From: Magnaporthiopsis rhizophila
Taxonomy: Eukaryota > Ascomycota > Sordariomycetes > Magnaporthales > Magnaporthaceae
Direction of reading: 5' to 3'
Length of the DNA: 64,000 nt
Assembly (NCBI GenBank): GCA_003049465.1
Contig: PYSS01000001.1
Location: 295,646 to 359,645 of the forward strand
Shown: one piece after another, positions 34,729 through 44,358 of the stretch
Layout of the letters: every line of letters begins with the position of its first letter
Position numbering within the stretch: the first letter of the stretch is position 1
The notes under the pieces: model-generated
Database searches by the model: none
What the model saw: the letters and a program-made list of their open reading frames with translations, nothing else
What the model was told of the DNA's origin: nothing
Made by a program: the position numbers and the translations under genes

Positions 34729-35589
34729 ATGGGTACGTGAGACGATTCCGATGGATCGCCTATGTGTGCGAGTGGAAATATTGCATTCTGCAATATCTCT
34801 GCGACCCTTTCTTTTGCGCGCCGTCTTCTGATGGTCGAGGACTTTTGCCCTTCGCCGGGGAAAGTCCTCGCCCGTCATCAGGCCTGGCTGCCAAAACACA
34901 AAGCATACACGATCAATAGGCTGACCGTGGAACCCCGTCGTCTCTCTCTGAATAGGTATCGATCTGAAGAAGCACCATGTGCGGAGCACCCACCGCAAGG
35001 CCCCGAAGAGCGACAATGTCTACCTGAAGCTCCTCGTGAAGCTTTACCGCTTCCTGGCTCGTGAGTGCCTCGTCTTCCTTGGTGTTTTGCCCTGGGGCCC
35101 TTCTCTCTAACCTGTGGTGTGCTGCGCCATGCCACCCATCCAGGCCGTACCGACTCGAGCTTCAACAGGGTTGTCCTGCGCCGCCTCTTCATGTCGCGCA
35201 CCAACCGCCCTCCCGTCTCGCTCTCGCGCATTGCCGGCAACCTCAAGAACGGCAACGAGAAGAAGACGGTCGTGGTCGTCGGCACCGTCACCGATGACAA
35301 CCGCCTGGTCGAGACGCCCAAGGCCCAGGTCGCGGCCCTCCGCTTCACGGCCACGGCCCGCGCCCGCATCCTCGCTGCCGGCGGCCAGGCCCTGACCCTG
35401 GACCAGCTGGCGCTCGAGAAGCCCACGGGTGCCAACACCCTGCTGCTCCGCGGCCCCAAGAACTCCCGCGAGGCCTTCAAGCACTTCGGCTTCGGCCCCC
35501 ACAAGCACAAGAAGCCCTACCTCCAGTCCAAGGGCCGCAAGTTCGAGAAGGCTCGTGGTCGCAGACGATCGCGTGGTTTCAAGGTTTAA
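34729..35589 (+). CDS. RPL18: 60S ribosomal protein eL18
   Basis: Structural protein of the large cytosolic ribosomal subunit. Three exons: 34729-34732, 34956-35060 and 35144-35589, giving 184 residues, the usual eukaryotic length. The first coding exon is only 4 nt (ATG plus one G, in a CCGCCACC context). The next exon restores MGIDLKKHH, the conserved eL18 start. The C-terminus is rich in Arg/Lys (HKHKKPYLQSKGRKFEKARG), as expected for rRNA binding. Intron 1 (34733-34955, 223 nt) contains two strong inverted repeats. Overall identity is beyond doubt. Confidence 0.98.
34778..34796 (+). other. Small perfect hairpin in eL18 intron 1
   Basis: ATATTGCA (34778-34785) and TGCAATAT (34789-34796) are perfect inverted repeats around a 3-nt loop. 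Confidence 0.75.
34828..34881 (+). other. Long hairpin in eL18 intron 1
   Basis: CGAGGACTTT (34836-34845) pairs perfectly with AAAGTCCTCG (34861-34870) around a 15-nt apex that can itself pair CCC with GGG. Outside an internal loop, CTGATG (34828-34833) pairs with CATCAG (34876-34881). This gives 16 base pairs in a 54-nt element inside the pre-mRNA intron. Function is unknown; yeast RPL18A introns are targets of RNase III (Rnt1). Confidence 0.75.
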
Positions 35590-36132
35590 ATGGATGGATG
35601 GACCTTGCGGCCCTCGTCACAATACTCACTACCCCTCCTGTTCTTTATCGACGGCTTCTTTTTTTTACTGGTTACTGGGACGGCTGCGGAAAAGGGCACC
35701 TATTTCTCTTTCGGGACCGGGTGCTGTTTGCTGCCTCCGCGGGGTGTCTTTTTTTCTGGTACGCAACAATGGAGTTGGCATGGTTCGGCGTGGAAAATGG
35801 TCATACCAGAAGGTCAAAATGCAATATGAATTGAGATGCCTCTAATGTCCACCTAGTTTTTCCCTTGTAGTCCCGTGGCATAACAACCCCGTACTCGGTA
35901 CGTGACGACTGATGCGCCCAGCCTGTGACAGGCGCATTTCCAACGCATTGCCAGGTAAAAATGAGTTGGTTCCTACGTATGCTGGTATATATACACGTGC
36001 TAGGCTTTGAAAGACCCAACGTATGTTACAGTATTTGTACAGGCCTGATACCCATGCTAGCGGATATATCCTGAAGTGACTTGATCACCTTTGGGACCCT
36101 TCCCATTCATTGTATTTATTATACAAGATGCC
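35590..36132. other. Convergent spacer, eL18 / MRM2
   Basis: A 543-bp region between converging genes; presumed 3' UTRs. No other feature. Confidence 0.6.
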
Positions 36133-37869
36133 TCAACCATCCTCGGTCTCGCGCAGGTCGACCTCCTTTTTCCGCTGCATGGCGACGAAATACGCCTCCT
36201 TGGATTCCTGCAGTTGCTCCCGTTAGTGCCCGCACTGTAACTGGAAACAAGGACGCGGAATCGGAGACCGAATAGTGGGTGGGTAGGGGCCAAATCACTC
36301 ACACTTCTTGAAGCTTCAGGTTTCTCGCGGTGGACCTTCTTGAAGAGCCTCTTCAGCCTCTTCTCCAGGAACTTATCCTCGGCGCCTTGGTAGAACTTGC
36401 AGACGAAGTGGCCGCCGGGCTTCAGGGTTTCGTTGGCAAACTCCAGGGCTGCCGTACAGAGATCCTGTGTGGGTAGAGAAGTTGAATTTTGAAACGTTGT
36501 CAGGTCAGTAGAGGTGGTCTAAGTTTTGGGAGTCGGACTGTTACTGACCATGCTCCCCGCGTGGTCTCGGAAGGATATCCCGCTTGTGTTCATCAGCCTG
36601 TGGTAGGGATTACTAAGTGTGTTCACCCGGAATCCGGAGGTCTGGGGCCAAGGTTCTGACATGTCGCTCAGTACTATCTGCCGGGGGGGTGTTCGCATCG
36701 AATATGTTAGTTATCTCGCAGGGGTTTCTGTTTCTTTTTTTTTTACTTCTTTTCTTTTTGTTTTCCCACTGGGTGTAAAGAGCTTGGAGGGTTGGAACGC
36801 TGGTGGCAGAAAGGGAAAAAGTGCCAAAGATGCTTGGACCAGGAATGGAAAAGCACTCACATCCACGTATTTCTTGTCCTCCGGCTTGATGGTGGTAGCC
36901 GGGCCCTTGGCACCTTCCGGGCTTCTTTCAGAGGATGTCGTGGGTGGCGAAGACGACGGCGGTTCCGCATCGTCGGCCACCACCACAGCCTCCGCCGCCG
37001 CCTCGTCCTCTTCCTCCTCTTCCTCCTCTTCCTTTTCCTCCCCCAGCCGGGAGGCGCGATGCTCCATGTCGATGTAGCTGGGCCGGACGGTGACGACGTC
37101 GCGGCCCTCCTCGGCCCGGAGCGCCGCCTCATCCTCGAGCTGGCGCCGGTGCAGCTCGACGATCAGCTGCTTGGCCATCTTGCGCACCGTCGGCGACAAG
37201 AAGTTGCCCTGGATGGCGCCCACGCCCCTGGGCGGCTGCGCCGGGATGAGGTCGATTCCCAGCACGCGGCCCGTCGGCTTGGTGCGCTCGATGGCGACCT
37301 GGGACCAGCTTCCGGGTGCATACCCCTGTTGGCCAACGACATCGGGCGCGAGTATGAGGTTCAGCCGTTTTTCATTTCACACAAATAAGCTAGTAGAACA
37401 CAGCTGGCTGACGAGAGCCGAGGGATATACTGTACCAGATCAATGACCAGCGCCCCTTTCTTGAAGAGCTTGTACTTGTAATCCATCTGCACACTCTCCC
37501 ACACATGCTGTAAGCAGCTGGCCATCTCGCTCCGCCTTGTTTACGCCCGTTAAGTGATAGGTTATGTGTGGTGTATGTTGGTCGCACCTCAAATAGCTTA
37601 AAGGCCGCCCGGCTCTTCAGTTTGTTGACCCTGGCCTCTCGGACATACTGATCATTCTCCTGCCTCTCCTTCCAGTAGGAACTGGATGAGGACCCGCTGG
37701 TTCGTTGCTGCTGCGTCCAGGGTCCGCCAGTGAGTAGCAATGAACGAGCTGTAGAGCCGACGCTGACGGCAGCAGCAGTCGGGATATGTCGCTGGAATGA
37801 TAGAGTCCTCCGGAACCCCCCGCTCGCCCCGAGCAGGATTGGCCGGGTGCTCCCGCCGAGGTTGAGCAT
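36133..37869 (-). CDS. MRM2: Mitochondrial 21S rRNA 2'-O-methyltransferase (FtsJ/RrmJ family)
   Basis: SAM-dependent methyltransferase modifying the mitochondrial large-subunit rRNA. Six exons keep frame: 37869-37588, 37486-37436, 37325-36861, 36677-36549, 36464-36303 and 36207-36133, giving 387 residues. An N-terminal stretch rich in Arg, Ser and hydrophobic residues fits a mitochondrial presequence. The RrmJ catalytic set is present: Lys in KSRAAFKL, Asp in VLSDMSEP, Lys in HFVCKFYQG and Glu in SKEAYFVA. The SAM-binding loop DLGYAPGSWSQ is rebuilt across an intron. Between the SAM-binding strand and the catalytic Asp lies an insertion of about 90 residues (roughly 170-262), partly a run of Glu/Asp near 205-220. 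Bacterial RrmJ lacks it. The assignment is firm. Confidence 0.93.
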
Positions 37870-38428
37870 TGTGAGGGGCCGCAGGGAGAAGCAGGAGCCT
37901 CAAGGCAGCGGTAGAGGCAGTTGGATAAGGAGATTGACACGCTAATACATAAAAGGATGGGAAATCGTGGTCACAGCCCCCATTGTGTCATTTGTCTCGA
38001 CTCTTTATGGCGCGAAGGGCAGGCCGGCGGGTTGTTATTGATAAGATGAGATTGAGATGCGTCCAAATTCTTCGGGTGAATGGGATAGTGGCCTGTGCGC
38101 TAAACCGAGTGAACTCATCTGAGAGCGCCAAAATGATAGAGAAAGTCGCCCTCACCACGAGGGCAACCGTAAGAGACAAAATGCACCAAGAAGCACCGTT
38201 CGTTAAATGAAGTCTTGCTTCCCACAGATTCATGTCTGATGACCCGTTTACTGATACAGGATTACCGTATACGCCTCGCCTAGCCCATAACAATCATCAA
38301 GGACTGAAAGCCCAAGCCTGTATCCACCCAATCATAAAACGCCCCTGAAATGACTTCTCATGATCGCGAGTTGCTTCGTCTTTGCAAGTGAGGAGGAAGG
38401 ATTAAAAGGATCATTGGCACGATGAGAA
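37870..38428. other. Spacer upstream of MRM2
   Basis: A 559-bp region between two minus-strand genes: MRM2 promoter and the 3' end of the coiled-coil gene. Nothing else seen. Confidence 0.6.
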
Positions 38429-40430
38429 TCATGCCAAGAAGCTCGCATTTACTCCTCGCCGGTCCCGTTTGAGTGGCGAGAAGGTCTTGCCGGCAAACGC
38501 CGCGGCGCCCATCTTGACCATGCCCAGCTGGCCCTTCTTGGCCCCCAGTTGCATCTTAGCCGCTGGGCGCTTTGCCGCTGCCGGCTGGACGACGCCCTCG
38601 TCGTCGTCTTCGAAGAGTGTTGTGGGGGCTCCGCCGAGCAGCTTTCGCTTCTTCTTCTTAGGCTCTGCTTCTGCTGCTACCGAGCTGCCGCCGCTCGTGC
38701 GCGCTGAGACGTCAGTGACGTCTGGGTTTGCCCCACTGGATGCCGTCTTTGTCGCCGGTTTTGACTTGGCTGGGGCGATAGAAACAGTCCTGTTTTCCTG
38801 CGCTCCATCCTCTGCCTCTTCGTCCTCTTCCATCACCTTCTCCAGGGTGTTCTCGCCGCGAGATGTCTTGCGGTTGCTTGTCAGGGACATGTTCTTCTTG
38901 GCCGAAGGGGACTCGCGGAGGGCTACCTTCGTCTTTGGCCTGCCTCGCGGCTTTGGCTCCTTGGCGCCCGCAGCCGCCTTCTTGGCCGGCTTTGCGGAAA
39001 TCTTCTGGGGAGCCGGCGAGGGGCTGACGACGGATGAGGGCTCGGCAGGTTCGGGGGCCTCGTCCGTGGCATCTGCATCATCTGCAGATGCGCCTACTTC
39101 GTCCTCCTCGTCCTCGTCCACGTCTGCGGGCGCACCGCTTGGGGATCCGCCTCCGGCAGCGAACTCCACGGCGCCGTCCGCAAAGTTGATGGTCTTTGTG
39201 AGGAATGGCGTGATGGAAAATGTGGACTTCTCACTCACGAGAGCTCCCAGGCCGCGCTTCTTAAGCGGACGCTTGGCACGCGGCTCGTCTTGTACCGGTG
39301 TCTGAAGGATATCTGGCTCCTCGTCCGCATCCTTGGCGCGGCGCTTCCGCGATGCCTGCACCTTGGTCTTGGTCTTGGTTTTGGCCGCAACGGCCTCCTC
39401 GACTGCCCGCGCGGTCGCCGTCTTCTTGGCCTCTTGCAGCTCAGCGCGGCAGTTCTTGAGCTCTTGTCGCGTCTCCCGCAACTTGGCTTTCATCTCGCCC
39501 AGACGCTCCGTGAGAAACTCGTTCTCGGCCTGGGTCTCGGTCAGCTGCCGCTCGACTTCCCTCCGGCTCTTGGCACTGTCAGTCCGCTCCGTGGCCATCC
39601 GCTCCTCAAACTCCTGCTCCTGGCGTCGCATGGCCTCCTCGAGAGCATCCTTGCCGGCGTCTTCCTTGGCGCGTTGAGCGGCGCGCTTTTCAGCCGCCAG
39701 CTTCTTCTCGAGGTCCTGTATCTGCTGCCGGAGCTCGTCCTCAACCTCATTGCCCTTGGTCTCCTGCTTCTGAATCGCCCGCTGAGCCGCGCGCTTCTCG
39801 TTTGCCAGTTCGACCTCGAGCGCGTTGATTTGGCGCTCTAGTGCTAGCTTTTCGGCGAGCACCTCGTTGTGGTGATCTAGTTGGGACTTGAGATGCTCCA
39901 GCTCAGGCTTCAGGTTTGCCAGCTCGCGTGTCAGCGCGAGCTTCTCCGAGAGCAGCTTTGTCGAGTCCTGGGAGACGCCATTCAAGGATTGCAGCTCCGC
40001 CTTCAAAGTCGCGATTTCTCGGGTTTGTGTCTTGAGCTTCTTGCCCTGTTCGCTACACTTCTTTGTTGCCGTCGTGAGCTTGCTGCGCGCGTCGCTGTGC
40101 TGCTGCGACAGCTTCTCGTAGCGCTCACTTTGCTGGGAGGCCTGCGTACGGAGGGTTGCCACATCGCTGCGCAGGACGGTTGACCGTACTCTTGACCGCC
40201 GGACCTCCTCGTCTTTGACTATTATCGTCGACTGGATCGAGTCCCGCTGGTGCTTCATCTCGGCCGCATGCAACGCGTCTGTCCTCTAGGCGGCCACGTC
40301 TGTGCGTTAGCAAGAACGCTTAGGGTGTCCGCTGAAGTGTTCGCGTGTCCATATCCTCCGTTGGCACACTTAGATCCTGGGGACGGGGGCATACCTCGTC
40401 GCGGTCCATGTTTACTCGCTTTGCAGGCAT
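38429..40430 (-). CDS. Coiled-coil protein with basic disordered C-terminus, unrecognised
   Basis: Two exons, 40430-40395 and 40285-38429, give 630 residues. Exon 1 encodes only MPAKRVNMDRDE. The acceptor CCTAG is chosen because the earlier CACAG would run into a stop. Residues of about 20-310 are heptad-like, rich in Leu, Glu, Lys and Gln, and should form a long coiled coil. A Lys/Arg-rich patch (ASRKRRAKD) follows. The next block, SEKSTFSITPFLTKTINF, looks ordered. The rest is a Ser/Pro/Ala/Glu-rich disordered tail with basic patches such as PKPRGRPKTK (AT-hook-like) and PKKKKRKLL (NLS-like). The C-terminus ends TFSPLKRDRRGVNASFLA. The features suggest a nuclear scaffold or chromosome/kinetochore-associated protein, but I do not recognise the family. 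It is divergent from OST3, 507 bp apart. Confidence 0.82.
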
Positions 40431-40937
40431 TTTGGCCAACTGTGAAGGAACGCGTAGACGACGCGCTCGGGATGGGATAACTATCAACCAAGGAGAAGGA
40501 AAAATAGACGAGAAATCGGGGAGACAGTAATTCACACCATTTGAGGCTATGAGAGGGGTTGGCGTGTAGGAAATACTGCGTTGCGGCACATTAGTGAATC
40601 TCAAAAGGGACGTGCAAGGCCAGGGTCCAGAAATAGGTGCGGCCCATCTCAGCCTTAGCAGGTAAACAGACTGCTGTAAGCGGACTAGCGGCAGCAGCCA
40701 CACTCTCCCCTGCAGCTTGTAGCCACAGAGTGACGCGCATCGGAGCTTCAGCCACGGAATCGACTGAGGACACATGGTGGATGGGAGCGTGAAACCAATT
40801 GAGCTTGCAGCTGGGACGAGTCCTCGGTTGGTCGTTGACGAACGCATTCGAGACAGCCTGCCAACGACCTTGTTGTCCTTGGTATCTGGCACTCTTTTCC
40901 TTCCAATTCATTGTCCGTATCTGCATTACCGTTCAAG
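40431..40937. other. Compact divergent promoter, coiled-coil gene / OST3
   Basis: 507 bp separate the two start codons, so both promoters share this region. An open frame reads from here into the coiled-coil gene but is probably leader sequence. Confidence 0.6.
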
Positions 40938-42157
40938 ATGCGCTTCCTTTCCGTCCTCATGGCCTCCCTCCTCTCGGCCGGCGGCGCCCTCGCCGCCAAG
41001 AAGGCCGCCGTGGATCGCTTCCAGGACTTCCGCACCAAGTCGCAGGCACAGAACCCCGTCAAGCTCGACGACAACCTATACAGCCGCCTCACCAACTCCA
41101 AGAGGGACTACAGCGCGGCGATCCTGTTGACGGCCATGGACGCCCGCTACGGCTGCCAGCTGTGCCGCGAGTTCCAGCCCGAGTGGGATCTCCTAGCCCG
41201 CAGCTGGCTCAAGGGCGATAAGAAGGGCGAGTCGAGGCTCATCTACGCCACCTTGGACTTTAGCGACGGCAGAGACACCTTCATGAGCGTGAGTTTCTGC
41301 TCCGACTTGCTGCTCCCACTCGACGAGCCACTAACAGAACCAACCTCGGCCACAGCTGGGTCTTCAAACCGCCCCCGTCCTGCTGTTCTTCCCGGCAACC
41401 ACCGGCCCCCACGCTGCGGCAAGCGGCGAGCCTATCCGATACGATTTCAACAATGGGTACGCCAAGTCTGGATCTGGGTGAAGCCGCGTATATGCTGCGA
41501 ACTGTTCCCCTCACTAACACGGACCAATCCAGCCCCCAAATCGCCGAGCAAGTCCACGGCTGGATGAGCCGCCACCTCCCGGACCGCCCCCACCCGCCGG
41601 TCAAGCGCCCGATCAACTGGATGCGCTGGATCACCAGCACCATCATTGTGCTCGGCGGCTCGACCGCCGCCGTTCTTGCTTGGCCCTACGTCGTGCCCAT
41701 CATCACAAACCGCAACGTCTGGGCGGGCCTGACCATGATCGCCATCCTGGTCTTCATCAGCGGCCACATGTTCAACCACATCCGCCACGTGCCTTACGTC
41801 TCTGGTGACGGCCGTGGCGGCATCAGCTACTTTGCCGGCGGCTTCCAGAACCAATTCGGCTTGGAGACGCAGATTGTTGCCGCCATGTGTTCGTATTTTC
41901 CCGTTGCTACATCCCTGAAGCCCAAAGTGGCTCTGGCTATTTTGCACAAGCGTGTGCTGACTTTACCCCCAGATGGTGTCCTTTCGTTTGCTGCCATCTC
42001 GCTGGCCGTGAAGGTGCCCCGGATAGCCGACGTGAAGACCCAGCAGGTTGCCGTGATCGCCTGGAGCGGCGTCCTTATTGTGATGTATAGCTTCCTGCTG
42101 AGCGTCTTCCGCATGAAGAACCAGGGTTACCCCTTCTCGCTCCCTCCCTTCATGTAA
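40938..42157 (+). CDS. OST3: Oligosaccharyltransferase subunit OST3/OST6
   Basis: Thioredoxin-like subunit of the ER oligosaccharyltransferase that holds substrate cysteines during N-glycosylation. Four exons keep frame: 40938-41288, 41356-41456, 41533-41888 and 41973-42157, giving 330 residues. A signal peptide (about 19 residues, ending LSAGGALA) precedes the lumenal domain with redox motif CQLC. Four C-terminal transmembrane segments follow, and the protein ends YPFSLPPFM, as conserved in the family. Intron 3 (41889-41972) is 84 nt with no in-frame stop. Splicing restores AAMYGVLSF, as conserved; retention would add 28 residues before the third membrane segment. A CTGAC branch site precedes its acceptor. 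Confidence 0.94.
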
Positions 42158-44358
42158 GAGGAGTGGCAGCTCAGACGCTCTTCGGCACGAGGCGACCTCC
42201 ACTCCTCTTGTCTGGGATCGTCCTATAAGGCTGCTCTTTTGGTGCTCCTTCCCGGATCGCAACTGCCTTTTTGTTTGTTTTGATTGTCGAGTGGATCTCG
42301 AGGAGGCTAGACAAAAAGAAAGTCAACTAACCATTTACTGCATGTTGTGGCCACACAACCGCGGCTAAATGTCTCTATGACAAGAGGCAGAGAAACGATG
42401 AATACATTTCCGTGAGCATGTTTGCCTTTTGAGACGCTCGAAAGGCTGTCCATGAATTCCTCAGCTCGTTACAACAGCGTAATGTGCTCAGGGCCTAAAT
42501 TTCCGGACCATCCGCCCGACAAATCGGGGAATTTGTTAAAGTATGTACGTCTGCCGCGGGGCCATGTCCTTGTCACGACAGCCCCAGCAACAAAAACAAG
42601 CTCAGTGCTTAACAGGAAGGCTTTGACCCATAGTGTACATATTCCAAGTGACAAGCCAGGAGATCGAGCTCCCTTTGTTGCATATCCATACATAAAAGCT
42701 AGCCCGCGGCCGCGGAAACAGTTGCACAGTGACCCGTCATATTCGCGACATGGTCATGCCCAAAATCACCACCCAAAGGCTGTTTATACGCTTGGGTGTG
42801 TACCTACTTTTTGTCATCTCCCTGACAGCTCCTATTGGACACTACGGAAAGCCTCATCTGATCAGAGACTGCTACTCTATAACCTAACCGCCTATTTGTC
42901 GGTGTTGCCTTTCTCGCGAAATCTGCTCACTCCGGGCCGGCACTGGACTTTCCATGTAGACGATTTGAACGGGCACTCTTTTAGCCGAGCCGGCCAACCA
43001 TTTGCTTTCCGGATGAGGTCCATCCCAATCCATCGTCAGTGCGACGGCAGGTGTCATCCCTTCCAGTTCCATCCCAAGGGAGCCGCTCGTCCCGGCTAAT
43101 AATAATTACAAACAGATTAAGAAAAAAAAAAACACGGGGTGGCCGCCCCAGCGCAGCGGTCCCATGATGTGCATATATTAAAACAACACCACTGGCGGTC
43201 GCGCATCCCGCTCTCTTGGAACACAAAGCTTCGCAGAGGTGTTTTTACTCTTACACTTTTTTTTATACCGACGAGCTGCGCCTAGCATAGATTAGAAAGC
43301 GACAGACCCCGCACAGCAGCAATATCGTCCATGTGGTCGTCTCCGTGCGGTAACAGCTGCCGGTCTCTGCCTACCACAAGCTAGCCTGTGATCAAGCCAG
43401 GAAAGGCCGATCTTTGACTTCCGACTTTAGGGTGGGTAGCAGTGTGATGCTGCCGTGAACACGCTACGATGCCGTCCCCATGGGGTAAGGCGCTAGTTTG
43501 CCCGCGCGGATCATGCACATCGGCTCGGATCTGATTGGCCGGAAAACAGTTGGGCTGGGCAGTATGTAGTGCTCTCAGAGTTTACCATAACCTGAGGCCT
43601 CGTCGGCGTAGGTATCTTTGTTCCCGTTTCTCCGCCTCCTCCCCTCCCTCTGATCGGCCCCTCGGATCTCTGCCGTGGAGCCACATGGTCAGAAAAAGGC
43701 TCTCTGTCCCGCCGTCCCGTTGAGTGCGCAGAGATGAAGACTATATGGCAAAATCCCCTTGGCCTCCACCTCCGCAAACAGTAGCCACATACGAAGCTGG
43801 CAGCCCTCCTGCGGGGATGTCCTAGCCGCTCACCCCTGCCGTGGACGGACGAACCCAGGGCGTTCATGGGTGACCTCCTTCGGAAGATGTATGCCGAGAC
43901 ACGGTGCTGTACATACACGGGCCTCGATTCCTTATTGCAAGCCGGGGCCAGGATGGGGCTCGCTTCGATGGCGTTTGCTCCCACGGGTCCCGGTCGCCCT
44001 CCTGGTGGGTGTTCTGCCAGCTCGCGAGTCACATCGCGAAACCCCTTCACAGCTAGGCCTCTGGTGCTCGACTTCCCCCGCGCTGCTCCCCAAAGGCGGA
44101 GGGCCAAGGCCGAGATATACAGAATATGGGTAATAAGCATTTTGCCAGGCCGCCTTGGTACAGTCTTGGGTATAAAGAATCTTGCTTGGCCGTCTTGGTC
44201 TGTCCGGGGTCGAGTCTTGGTCTCGCTGATCTCTATCCTCATCTGTTCCTCGGCACTGTATCCGGGACCGTCCCAAGACTTTTCCAAGAGCTGCAGCCCC
44301 AGAAAAAAAAAAAAGAAGACAAGACACGGGAAAGGACCCAAACAGCAGCAAAGAGAAG
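42158..44358. other. 2.2-kb region upstream of the GH6 gene
   Basis: No supported gene. A 286-codon minus-strand frame (43511-44371) covers the GH6 promoter but has no recognisable domain. The right part is the likely GH6 promoter. CreA-type SYGGRG sites lie at 43811-43816, 43942-43947 and 44204-44209. GTCTTGG occurs at 44163, 44192 and 44214. Confidence 0.55.
44171..44177 (+). promoter_or_regulatory. TATA box of the GH6 gene
   Basis: TATAAAG, preceded by GGG, lies 188 nt upstream of the GH6 start codon, in a stretch with repeated GTCTTGG. Confidence 0.55.

Noticed and set aside
40320..40892. Frame extending the coiled-coil protein upstream by about 150 residues
   Set aside because: The extension has no heptads or conserved look and would fill the shared promoter with OST3. 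The start at 40430 gives a sensible protein.
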